From positions 1-23,847 of the forward strand of contig CAKZZR010000230.1 of the NCBI GenBank assembly GCA_937885475.1: 23,847 nt of DNA, given 5' to 3'. Below the pieces are notes generated by a model. That model did no database searches. It worked only from the letters and a program-made list of their open reading frames with translations, and was not told the origin of the DNA. Position numbers and translations under genes: made by a program. The first letter of the stretch is position 1. Each line of letters opens with the position of its first letter. The stretch is from an uncultured Treponema sp. (GTDB lineage Bacteria > Spirochaetota > Spirochaetia > Treponematales > Treponemataceae). Positions 7,462 through 15,388 of this stretch are shown here, piece by piece.

Positions 7462-9948
7462 ATGCTTACACTTAAATTCGGCGGAACCTCGTTGGCCAAT
7501 GCAGAGCGCTTTTTGGGCGCGGCGGAAATTATCATAGGAAGGGCAAAAAATGACCGGGTCAGCGTCGTGTCCTCAGCAGCTGAGGGCGTTTCAAATGCGC
7601 TGCTTGAGAGCATAGAGACCTGCACAAAAGGTGGCGCTGCGGACGGCTTTGTGGATTCCCTTAGAAAAAAGCACGGCGACATCTGCTTGAACCTTGCTAA
7701 AGCTGTGCCTGCCTTTGATGACAGGGCGGTTATGGCGCGCCTTGAGCCGATTTTTACAGAATATGAGAAGCTGCTGAGCGGCATTGTGGCGTTCGGGGAA
7801 TGCACGGACACCGTTCTTTGCCGCATCATGGGCTTTGGCGAAATTCTTTCCAATACGATTCTTGAGGCTCTGCTTTCCAGCATGGGGCAGAGCACTGAAT
7901 ACCTTGATTCCCGCGATTTTATTTTTACCAGTGGAAAGCAAAAGGAAGGCGACCCGGATTATGTACGCTGTACGGAAAATTTTACGCCGTACCGCGATGG
8001 CGAGAATAAATCGAAGTCGCGCATTCTTGTCATTCCCGGCTTCATCTGTTCGTGGGTTCCTTCGCATGGAAGAACTGCCGTTGCCGGACTTTTGGGTCGG
8101 AACGGCTCTGACTTCAGTGCGGCAATCGTTGCGGCTTCTTTGGGCGCGTCAAAGGTTGAATTCTGGTCTGACGTTGACGGAGTGTTCACGGCTGACCCGC
8201 GCATCATAAAGGATGCGGTGCTTATAAGCGACATGAGCTACGAGGAGTCGATGGAGCTTGCGTTTTTTGGTTCGCGCGTGCTTCATCCTAAGACGCTCGG
8301 TCCGCTTGCCGCAAAGGGCATTGAGGCATGGAGTCTGAACAGCCTGAATCCGTCTGCACGCGGAACACGCATCGCAAAAGGTCCGTTTACGGCGGACCGC
8401 AAAAGTTCCATCTGCGGCATTTCCAGCTTAAAGAATATTTCCATGATAAGCGTCAGCGGAAACGGAATGCGCGGACGTACCGGCATGGCAGGTCGCCTGT
8501 TTGACGCAGTTTCGCGCTCGCATGTTTCCGTTCTGCTCATCACGCAGTCTTCAAGCGAATATACCATCTCATTCTGTGTAAAGGACAGTGAGGCTGATAT
8601 CGTCGTTGACGCGCTCAAGTCTGAATTTGAGCTTGAAATCCGTGATTCCCTCATAGCGCCGGTGGAGGTGCTAAAGAGTTGCGCCGTTGTTTCCGTTGTG
8701 GGAGACGGCATGGTAAGCAATCACGGTGTTGCGGCAAAATTCCTTGACGCTATTTCCTCTCAGGACATAAATATAGTTGCCATTGCGCAGGGCTCCAGCG
8801 AGCGATGTATTTCCGTGGTTGTTTCTGGCGACAGCGTGGATACTGCTGTGCGCGCATCCCATGCGTTCTTTTTTAACACAATGCAGAAAATTGAAGTGTT
8901 TGCCTTTGGAGCCGGTACGATTGGCGGCGCTCTCATCGATCAGATAAAGGCTCAGCAGAAAAAATTCCTTGCGGCCAACATTGACCTTAAGGTTATCGCA
9001 ATCGCGACCGGTCATAAGTTGCTGCTTGACGAGAACGGACTTGACCTTACCGACTGGCGCGACCGGCTCAAGGCTTCGCCGTTGGTTCCTTCCCTTGATG
9101 AAATTCTTGCGTTCGTACGGAAAAAGAAATTCCTGAATCCAGTGTTCGTTGACAATACGGCAAGCTACGACCTTCCGGAACGCTACATCGACATTCTTAA
9201 CGCAGGAATGTCAATCGCAACGCCGAACAAGCGGGCGAACTCCATGAAGATGGACTACTACCGCGCCCTGCGCAGGACGGCAGACAAGATGCATCGCCGC
9301 TTTTTGTACGAGACTAACGTTGGCGCAGGTCTTCCGATTATCGACACGCTGCAGAACCTGTTCAAGTCAGGCGACAAACTCATCGGTTTTAACGGAATTA
9401 TGTCCGGCTCGCTTTCGTATATCTTTGGAAAGCTTGACGAGGGCGTGGCGTTCAGCCGTGCCGTTCTTGATGCCCGCGAGCTTGGCTTTACGGAGCCGGA
9501 TCCGCGCGACGATCTTAATGGAATGGATGTTGCCCGCAAGGCGCTTATAATTGCGCGGGAGTCCGGCATGGACATTGAGCTTGAGGATATAAAGATGAAC
9601 CGCCTGTTTCCAGAGGATTTTGATGATTCCGGCGACGTTGACACGTTCCTTAAGAATCTTCCCAAGGTCGATGCATACTTCGCACAAAAAATCGACTCTC
9701 TTAAAAAGGAGGGCAAGGTGCTTCGCATGGGCGCTTCCATTCAGAATGGAGTTGTAAGCGTCGGCTTGCTTGAGGTTGATTCCGTAAGCCCGCTGTATGC
9801 GGTAAAGGGCGGCGAAAATGCGTTTGTGTTCAACACGGAACGCTATACGCCTATTCCGCTTACCGTGCGTGGGTACGGTGCCGGTGCGCAGGTTACGGCC
9901 GCCGGTGTATTCGGAGACATTTTGCGGACGGTGAGCTTCAGCATCTAG
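7462..9948 (+). CDS. thrA: Bifunctional aspartokinase/homoserine dehydrogenase I
   Basis: This enzyme catalyses the first step (aspartate to aspartyl phosphate) and third step (aspartate semialdehyde to homoserine) toward threonine, methionine and isoleucine. The 828 residues are close to E. coli ThrA (820). The kinase domain is about residues 1-310, with KFGGTS at 5-10 and VLHPKT near 273. Two ACT regulatory units lie at about 325-470 (VLLITQSSSEY; INIVAIAQGSSER). The NAD(P)-binding GAGTIG is at 483-488, and the dehydrogenase domain runs to the end with GSLSYIFGKL and TEPDPRDDL. It is collinear with enterobacterial ThrA as I recall it, strikingly so in the C-terminal half, so ancient transfer is possible. 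AGGAG at 7452-7456 supports the start. Confidence 0.96.
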   Translation: MLTLKFGGTSLANAERFLGAAEIIIGRAKNDRVSVVSSAAEGVSNALLESIETCTKGGAADGFVDSLRKKHGDICLNLAKAVPAFDDRAVMARLEPIFTEYEKLLSGIVAFGECTDTVLCRIMGFGEILSNTILEALLSSMGQSTEYLDSRDFIFTSGKQKEGDPDYVRCTENFTPYRDGENKSKSRILVIPGFICSWVPSHGRTAVAGLLGRNGSDFSAAIVAASLGASKVEFWSDVDGVFTADPRIIKDAVLISDMSYEESMELAFFGSRVLHPKTLGPLAAKGIEAWSLNSLNPSARGTRIAKGPFTADRKSSICGISSLKNISMISVSGNGMRGRTGMAGRLFDAVSRSHVSVLLITQSSSEYTISFCVKDSEADIVVDALKSEFELEIRDSLIAPVEVLKSCAVVSVVGDGMVSNHGVAAKFLDAISSQDINIVAIAQGSSERCISVVVSGDSVDTAVRASHAFFFNTMQKIEVFAFGAGTIGGALIDQIKAQQKKFLAANIDLKVIAIATGHKLLLDENGLDLTDWRDRLKASPLVPSLDEILAFVRKKKFLNPVFVDNTASYDLPERYIDILNAGMSIATPNKRANSMKMDYYRALRRTADKMHRRFLYETNVGAGLPIIDTLQNLFKSGDKLIGFNGIMSGSLSYIFGKLDEGVAFSRAVLDARELGFTEPDPRDDLNGMDVARKALIIARESGMDIELEDIKMNRLFPEDFDDSGDVDTFLKNLPKVDAYFAQKIDSLKKEGKVLRMGASIQNGVVSVGLLEVDSVSPLYAVKGGENAFVFNTERYTPIPLTVRGYGAGAQVTAAGVFGDILRTVSFSI

Positions 9949-9960
9949 CATAGGTACGAT

Positions 9961-11913
9961 ATGGTAATAGTTCTTAAGAATGGCATAGAAAGCGGTGACA
10001 AAGAAAAAATCACGCGCTTTTTGACGGACAATAAATTCAAGACGAATGAGATTAACGGCGACGAGCAGACGGTCATTGACGCTGTAGGTCGCGGAAGCCT
10101 TGACCCAAAGGCGGTTGAGCAATTTGCCGGCGTAGAGGCGGTCATTCCAATCTCCAAGCCGTACAAGATGGCGAGCCGAGAATTCAAGCCGCAGAACACC
10201 GTGGTTGAGCTTGCAAACAACAGAGGACAGCGCATACGGATTGGCGGTCAGCGAATTGCTGCAATTGCAGGTCCTAGCGCCGTTGAGAACCGCGATCAGA
10301 TTTTTGCCATTGCAAAGTCGGTTGCCGCAAGCGGTGCCTGCATGCTTTTTGGCGGCGCATACAAAACGCGCACAAGTCCCTATTCATTTCAGGGCTTGGG
10401 AGAGGAGGGCATTGCGCTCCTGAAGGAAGCCGGAGACGCCTTTGGTCTTCCTGTCCTTACCGAGGTAAAATCCGCCGAGCAGCTTTGCGTGCTTGAAAAA
10501 TACGGTGTCGATGCCTATCAGATTGGCTCAAAGAATATGCAGGATTTTGACCTGCTCAAAGCGGTTGGCAAACTGAACAAGCCTGTCGTGCTCAAGCGCG
10601 GCTATGCCTGCACGCTTGAAGAGCTTTTGATGTCTGCGGAATATCTGCTGAGCGCCGGAACAGATAAGGTTATCTTGTGCGAGCGCGGCATCCGAACTTT
10701 TGAGAAGGCGACTCACAATACGCTTGATTTGTCGTCCATTCCCGTTCTGCGTGGCATGACGCATCTTCCGGTCATCGTTGACCCAAGCCACGCGGTAGGC
10801 TTGCGCGACAAGATTTCGCCGATGGCGCTTGCCGCGATTGCCGCGGGTGCTGACGGCGTTGTGATAGAGGTTCATAACGAGCCTGGCAAGGCGCTCAGCG
10901 ACGGTCCGCTTTCACTTCTGCCGGAAATGTTCGACAAGCTCATGCATGACATAGAGGCGCTTGCCCCTGTCGTAGGAAAATCCGTAGTCCATATCCGGAG
11001 CGATATTTCTTCTTCAAAAAACGCTGCTGACGGAGCAAAAGCAGCGGGAACTGCCGTGTACTGCGCTTACAGTGGCAAAAAAGGCGCGTATGCGGAGCAG
11101 GCGGTTGAGCGCTATTTTGACGGCGAGGCACAGGCTCTTTCCTGCGAATCGTTCCGCGACGTGTTCAAGGCGGTGCTTTCGGGCAAGGCAGGCTACGGTA
11201 TGATTCCTATAGAGAATTCACTTGCCGGTTCCGTCTATCAGAATTACGACAATCTTTCGGATTTTGAGGACGTTTCAATAATCGGGGCGATGCACCTTCG
11301 TATTCAGCATGCCTTGCTTGCGGTAAAGGGCGCGACGCTTTCTTCCATTAAAAAAGTGTATTCGCATCCGCAGGCATTTGCGCAAAGCTCAAAGTTCCTT
11401 TCCGAGCATAAATGGGAAAAAATCGATGCCGTCTCAACGGCAACCGGCGCAAAAATGGTCTCTGATTACGGAACGAAGGACAATGCCGCCATTGCAAGCG
11501 CGGTTACGGCAAAATATTATAATCTTGAGGTGCTTCAGGAGGACATTCAGAATGATCCCCGGGATTATACGCGCTTTGTGGTGATTGCGGCGAATAATAA
11601 GGTGGGCGGCGCTCCTTCGCATTCCTGCAAGGCTCCGAATATGGCGACCTTTATGTTCAGCACGGAAAACCGTTCGGGGGCGCTGTACGAATGCCTCGGC
11701 ATTTTTGAAAAGCATGGACTGAGCCTTTCGCGTCTGGAAAGCCGCCCGATAAGCGGTCAGCCGTGGCATTATTGGTTCTATGCTGATGCCGAACTTAGCG
11801 CAGAAAAGCAGCAGAACGCGCAGTACGTTGAGACTGTTCTTTCTGAACTGAAGGATACCGCGGAGGAAGTTCGTCTGCTTGGAATTTATTCCGAGGCAGG
11901 CTATTCAATCTAA
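9961..11913 (+). CDS. Fusion: DAHP synthase (type I-beta) + prephenate dehydratase
   Basis: This 650-residue protein joins the first step of the shikimate pathway to the penultimate step of phenylalanine synthesis. Residues 1-67 look like the ferredoxin-like regulatory domain of TM0343-type DAHP synthases. Residues 85-342 are the DAHP synthase barrel (AGPSAVEN, GGAYKTRTSPYSFQG, LKRGYACTLEE, VDPSHAVG). An Ala/Lys/Ser-rich linker occupies about 343-364. Residues 365-545 are prephenate dehydratase (GYGMIPIENSLAGSV; TRF at 537-539). Residues 560-645 are an ACT domain with a GAL-type motif (SGALYECL) and ESRP at 593-596, the phenylalanine-binding signature. There is no chorismate mutase (AroQ) domain, so that step must come from another gene. 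It starts 12 nt after thrA with only a weak AGG at 9953-9955, so coupling to thrA translation is likely. Confidence 0.93.
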   Translation: MVIVLKNGIESGDKEKITRFLTDNKFKTNEINGDEQTVIDAVGRGSLDPKAVEQFAGVEAVIPISKPYKMASREFKPQNTVVELANNRGQRIRIGGQRIAAIAGPSAVENRDQIFAIAKSVAASGACMLFGGAYKTRTSPYSFQGLGEEGIALLKEAGDAFGLPVLTEVKSAEQLCVLEKYGVDAYQIGSKNMQDFDLLKAVGKLNKPVVLKRGYACTLEELLMSAEYLLSAGTDKVILCERGIRTFEKATHNTLDLSSIPVLRGMTHLPVIVDPSHAVGLRDKISPMALAAIAAGADGVVIEVHNEPGKALSDGPLSLLPEMFDKLMHDIEALAPVVGKSVVHIRSDISSSKNAADGAKAAGTAVYCAYSGKKGAYAEQAVERYFDGEAQALSCESFRDVFKAVLSGKAGYGMIPIENSLAGSVYQNYDNLSDFEDVSIIGAMHLRIQHALLAVKGATLSSIKKVYSHPQAFAQSSKFLSEHKWEKIDAVSTATGAKMVSDYGTKDNAAIASAVTAKYYNLEVLQEDIQNDPRDYTRFVVIAANNKVGGAPSHSCKAPNMATFMFSTENRSGALYECLGIFEKHGLSLSRLESRPISGQPWHYWFYADAELSAEKQQNAQYVETVLSELKDTAEEVRLLGIYSEAGYSI

Positions 11914-11946
11914 ATCTGAAAAAAATACATAAGCGAGGAAAATACT

Positions 11947-12435
11947 ATGGAAAAATATGTTTTGAGCGTTCTTGTTGAGAACCATGCCGGCGTTTTGAGT
12001 CGTGTTTCTGGCTTGTTTAGCCGTCGCGGTTATAATATCGACTCCCTTACGGTGTGTGAAACCGGGAATCCGGGACAGTCGCGCATGACAATCGTGGTGA
12101 ACGGCGATGCCTATATTCTGGAGCAGATTGAGAAGCAGCTTTCAAAGCTGGTGGAGGTCATTTCCATAAAGCATTGCGAGAAGAATTCGACCGCGCAGCG
12201 CGAGATGGCGCTCATCAAGGTAAAGGCACCGGGCGAAAAGCGCTCCATCATCATCGGAACCTGCGATATTTACCGTGCTCACATCATTGACGTAGGACCA
12301 GAAAGCGTAATCGTGGAGGCAACAGGAAGCGAGAATAAGATTGAAAGCCTTATCCGCCTGCTTGAGCCGTTCGGAATTCTTGAGTATGTTAAGACAGGCT
12401 TGACTGCCCTTGACCGCGGCGAAGCGGTAATGTAG
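11947..12435 (+). CDS. ilvN: Acetolactate synthase small (regulatory) subunit
   Basis: This is the valine-sensitive regulatory partner of acetohydroxyacid synthase in branched-chain amino-acid synthesis. The 162-residue length is typical of IlvN/IlvH. The N-terminal ACT domain is clear (LVENHAGVLSRVSGLFSRRG near residues 10-29, then YNIDSLTV), followed by the C-terminal IlvN domain (residues about 84-155). GAGGAAA at 11935-11941 supports the start. The catalytic subunit IlvB and the other ilv genes are not in the window, so the regulatory subunit is separated from its partner. It is the third consecutive ACT-domain gene, probably the end of the transcript from 7402. No terminator is evident in the 14 nt before the convergent neighbour. 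Confidence 0.95.
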   Translation: MEKYVLSVLVENHAGVLSRVSGLFSRRGYNIDSLTVCETGNPGQSRMTIVVNGDAYILEQIEKQLSKLVEVISIKHCEKNSTAQREMALIKVKAPGEKRSIIIGTCDIYRAHIIDVGPESVIVEATGSENKIESLIRLLEPFGILEYVKTGLTALDRGEAVM

Positions 12436-12449
12436 GACGCGTGCCTTGC

Positions 12450-12878
12450 TTACGCCTTGGTCTTGCACCAGGTGAAGTTTGAGAATGTTATGCTGTTCCC
12501 ATTCCGTTCTGCCGTTGCAAAGCGGAATGAGCGGCATGGAATGCAAAGCGGAACAGGCTTGGCATCTACGTGTGCCGTGCAGCGGCCAAGGATTATTTTT
12601 TCTGCAATATCCCTTGTGCCTGAAAAATCTATGCGCACGGCGCAGACCACCTCGTTTCCGCATATTTCAATCTGCGAAAGGCAAAGACGTTCCGTGCCTT
12701 TCTTCAGTTCTTCCATCGTTTTGCGGCTCAGGACTTCTGATTCAACAAAGATGACTGCCGGAAATACAGGCAGCACCACGTTTTTTTTGTATGTGGCGTT
12801 CAGAGAATGAATGTATTCGCGGCTTTTTTTTAAAAGCAGCTCTTCCTGATTCGGGTTCAGGCGGATTGAAAGGCCCAT
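12450..12878 (-). CDS. Conserved-looking hypothetical protein, unknown function
   Basis: I do not recognise this 142-residue protein. It begins MGLSIRLNPNQEELLLKKS, an amphipathic helix, then a strand-like VVLPVFPAVIFVES segment (about residues 36-49). Its C-terminal half is Cys-containing (Cys at about 71, 77, 103, 113 and 116), with no clear zinc pattern, transmembrane segment or signal peptide. I prefer the minus strand because its protein is well mixed in composition, whereas the plus-strand reading of the same DNA is Arg/Ser-rich like other shadow frames. The frame extends upstream to 12962, but that would overlap the divergent gene, so I use the ATG at 12878. No Shine-Dalgarno precedes it, and a TATATT box lies 6 nt upstream of the ATG. 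Its stop faces ilvN 14 nt away. Confidence 0.65.
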   Translation of the reverse strand: MGLSIRLNPNQEELLLKKSREYIHSLNATYKKNVVLPVFPAVIFVESEVLSRKTMEELKKGTERLCLSQIEICGNEVVCAVRIDFSGTRDIAEKIILGRCTAHVDAKPVPLCIPCRSFRFATAERNGNSITFSNFTWCKTKA

Positions 12879-12923
12879 GCAGAAAATATAGTATTTTTTT
12901 TCAAAAAATTGTAGTATTTCGCT
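12879..12923. promoter_or_regulatory. 45-bp divergent promoter region, two -10 boxes, no Shine-Dalgarno
   Basis: The ATGs of the minus-strand gene (12878) and the plus-strand gene (12924) are separated by 45 bp of very AT-rich DNA. Minus strand: TATATT (complement of 12885-12890) ends 6 nt before the ATG. Plus strand: TAGTAT (12912-12917) ends 6 nt before the ATG. Neither gene has a Shine-Dalgarno sequence. TAGTATTT occurs twice as a direct repeat (from 12889 and from 12912), 23 bp start to start, a possible operator spacing. No good -35 was found for either direction. Confidence 0.5.
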
Positions 12924-14789
12924 ATGAAAAAGCTTCTTCTTGCAGTACAGGCTGCCGCTCAAAAAATCAGGAACCTGAATAAGAATCAGAAAATCGTTCT
13001 GCTGGTAATCTGCCTTTTTGCACTTTTTGACATCGTTTTTTTTACCGTGCTCCGCGTGCGCGGAAATCTTTCCTCCGTCCTCATTTCATTTGATGACTCA
13101 AGCTTTTCGCCGCAGCATGTGCTTGCCTGCAACGCTCCGTCCCGCAGCGGCTCTTTTTCTTCCTCAACGGCGTATTTTACATTTTCTGCGGAGCAGCGGG
13201 AACGGCTCAGAACGTATTACGAGCATTTTGGTTCAGTGGGAATAAACGTGCGCGTCGGCGTAAAAAATGCCCGCAAGTCGGCTTTTTCCCGCGCTCAGGC
13301 GGCACAAAAACTGTTCACGTACGGCTTTTTATTCGATTCTGATTTTGACAAGAAGGGTAAGCTTGCCCCAAAAGAGGAGCGCATTCTTTCTGGTTGCGAC
13401 GTGCGGCGCTTCATTAAGGACAAGGGCGGCTGGTCGTATTTTTCAAATGAGCTTGCAATAGAAAAAAATCTGTCATCATCGGAGCTTCCCTGCGGCATCG
13501 TCATTTCGTCTGACTGGAAGGTCAGGGTGTTCGATTTTTTTGTGACGCGGGCAAAAATCGGCTATGATTTTTCCGGGGAGATTCCGTTCTATGGACTTCC
13601 GTCAAACGGCGGTAGCTTCGGCTCGGACTCAAAATCGTGGGATTTTTCGGGAGCGGCGCTGGTGTTCCCGGTTGAAAATTCCGCCTATTCTGTCATGCCG
13701 GTCGTAGAGCTTGGCTTTTCTGCCATAGAAAGTTATGGGGAGCCGAATAGCCCGGAGAGGGTTCGCTTGAACGCTGGCGGCGACACGCTTACCATCCGCC
13801 GTGCGCCCGACGTTTCTGAGTGCAAGCTTCAGACATCCACGCTCATCTCTCCGTTCTCTTCATATGACATACCAGAGAACGCGGAGCAGGTGCAGAAGCT
13901 GCTCATGCGGGCAAACGACTCAAGCCTTATTCCTGCCGCGCCGAACAAGGTCATCGTTCCCTTAAAAACCGACCCAGGCGTGATTCTTACGGCAAAGGCG
14001 GCGTGCTGGCGCGCAAAGGACTACGAGGTGTACGAATGGGACCGCTTTCCGGGCGTGCTGTTCTTTGACACGGCGGATTACGCGGTTCAGGCGCGGTTCT
14101 TCCGCCGTCTTGCGTTCTTTGCCGAAAAGACGGGCTTCCGCGGTTCCATCCTGACTGACGAGCAGCTTGGCGACATGCACGGATATAACGCCCATGATTA
14201 CGGCGCCCAGAGCCTTGCCTCCTTTTTTACCAAGGCTGTCTCCATGCCCGGCGTGCTGAACGACGAGGAGCTTTTGCTGCGGGATATTTTGGTTCGAAAC
14301 GGTGTGATTGTGCCGGACGGCTATGCGTATGCGCCGGGGAGCGGGGCTGTCATCTCAATCTCGCGGGAATCGACGGCGGCGCTCAGGCAGACCTTCCTTT
14401 CGCATGAAAGCTGGCACGGCATTTTTTTCATAAACGAGGAATTCAGGAATGCGGTTGCCGCGCTCTATTATACGGTCGATGCCAACACGATGGCGTTCAT
14501 AAAGGGCTATTGGAAAAGTCAGCCGGGCTTGGGCTATGACCCCGACGACGAATTTTTGATGAAAAACGAATTTATGGCGTACATCATGCAGCAGCCGCTC
14601 CGTGGTGTTGCGGACTATTTTGTGCATCTTGCTAACCGCGGTTCCGTCATGAAGGCTATGCCAGATTTGTGCGCCTGGGTGCGCCAGAACCGCGGCATAA
14701 CCTTTGAGGATGCTGGAAAATATCTTGATTCATATGCCTTTGATAACTGGGGGCTTGCCTGCGGGCGCGTCGCGCTCATCACGCGATGA
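12924..14789 (+). CDS. Membrane-anchored protein with HExxH metallopeptidase motif, uncharacterised
   Basis: This 621-residue protein has a basic N-terminus and one transmembrane helix at about residues 23-44 (IVLLVICLFALFDIVFF). No lipobox or cleavage site is seen, so a signal anchor with the rest outside the cytoplasm is likely. The middle (about 50-470) has no fold I recognise. The C-terminal part carries HESWH at residues 494-498, a gluzincin-type HExxH zinc-binding motif on a helix, and NEFMAY with E549 about 50 residues later, which fits a third ligand. The order TM anchor, long unknown region, peptidase-like domain is complete. The start is the ATG at 12924, immediately after a TAGTAT box and without a Shine-Dalgarno. 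A lytic or envelope-remodelling protease is possible but unproven. Confidence 0.8.
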   Translation: MKKLLLAVQAAAQKIRNLNKNQKIVLLVICLFALFDIVFFTVLRVRGNLSSVLISFDDSSFSPQHVLACNAPSRSGSFSSSTAYFTFSAEQRERLRTYYEHFGSVGINVRVGVKNARKSAFSRAQAAQKLFTYGFLFDSDFDKKGKLAPKEERILSGCDVRRFIKDKGGWSYFSNELAIEKNLSSSELPCGIVISSDWKVRVFDFFVTRAKIGYDFSGEIPFYGLPSNGGSFGSDSKSWDFSGAALVFPVENSAYSVMPVVELGFSAIESYGEPNSPERVRLNAGGDTLTIRRAPDVSECKLQTSTLISPFSSYDIPENAEQVQKLLMRANDSSLIPAAPNKVIVPLKTDPGVILTAKAACWRAKDYEVYEWDRFPGVLFFDTADYAVQARFFRRLAFFAEKTGFRGSILTDEQLGDMHGYNAHDYGAQSLASFFTKAVSMPGVLNDEELLLRDILVRNGVIVPDGYAYAPGSGAVISISRESTAALRQTFLSHESWHGIFFINEEFRNAVAALYYTVDANTMAFIKGYWKSQPGLGYDPDDEFLMKNEFMAYIMQQPLRGVADYFVHLANRGSVMKAMPDLCAWVRQNRGITFEDAGKYLDSYAFDNWGLACGRVALITR

Positions 14790-14824
14790 CGGCGCGGCAG
14801 CGGCATTCTGCGGAGCGCTATGCG

Positions 14825-15388
14825 TCAGTCGTCCATGTCCATATTGAAGCGCCGTTCCGCACCTACGGAGGTTGGCGGTCCGTGCCCCGGCAGCAGGACG
14901 GTGTTTTCCTGCTGGGACAGAATTTTTTCCTCAATATTTCTTCGCAGAAGGTGGGTTGAATAGCTGGAGTTCGTGCTGCCCAGTTTGCCGGCAGAAATGG
15001 TGTCGCCGGTAAAAATGGCGTTTCCAATCTGATAAATCATGGAATCTGTTGTATGACCGGGCAACGTCATGTATTTTACGGTCAGATCCGCAATGCGCAG
15101 CGTGCCGTCGCCGGTGATGACGTTGGTCTTTTCGCCCGCAATTTCGTAGTCAGCGCCGTATATTTTGGGCGAATAGATTTTCATCAGCGTCTTAAGACCA
15201 GAAACATGGCTTCCATGGTTGTGCGTAATCAGGATTGCGGCAAGACGCAGCTTGTTGTCCTCAATCTGCGTGATGATTTCGTCCGAGATTTTTCCCGGGT
15301 CAATGATAATCGCCTCGTTCGTGTTCTCGTTTGACACGATGTAGCTGTTTGAGAAGCCACCTGTGTTAAGATGAAAGTAGATTTTCAT
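14825..15388 (-). CDS. Metallo-beta-lactamase-fold hydrolase, glyoxalase II-like, altered active site
   Basis: This 187-residue single-domain protein has the MBL fold: a NSYIVSNENTNEAIIIDPG opening, the first metal motif THNHGSH (about residues 55-61), LPGHTTDSMIY for the next histidine, FTGDTISAG for the bridging Asp, and LLPGHGP for the last histidine. The canonical motif is HxHxDH; here the Asp is Ser (codon AGC, forward bases 15209-15211), so the second metal site is likely weakened or lost. The family usually hydrolyses thioesters such as S-lactoylglutathione, or persulfides, but the substrate here is open. The ATG overlaps the stop of the upstream pentapeptide gene (ATGA), with GGTGAG as ribosome binding site, so the two genes are coupled. 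Confidence 0.88.
   Translation of the reverse strand: MKIYFHLNTGGFSNSYIVSNENTNEAIIIDPGKISDEIITQIEDNKLRLAAILITHNHGSHVSGLKTLMKIYSPKIYGADYEIAGEKTNVITGDGTLRIADLTVKYMTLPGHTTDSMIYQIGNAIFTGDTISAGKLGSTNSSYSTHLLRRNIEEKILSQQENTVLLPGHGPPTSVGAERRFNMDMDD

Noticed and set aside
9367..10122. 251-codon minus-strand frame across the thrA/aroF-pheA junction
   Set aside because: It overlaps two certain genes and has no domain or promoter.
12457..12810. 117-codon plus-strand frame downstream of ilvN
   Set aside because: It is opposite the minus-strand hypothetical protein and has the Arg/Ser-rich composition of shadow frames, with no ribosome binding site.
14790..14824. GC-rich possible hairpin between the convergent metallopeptidase and MBL genes
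   Set aside because: Pairing is broken and there is no T-run on either side, so I do not call a terminator.
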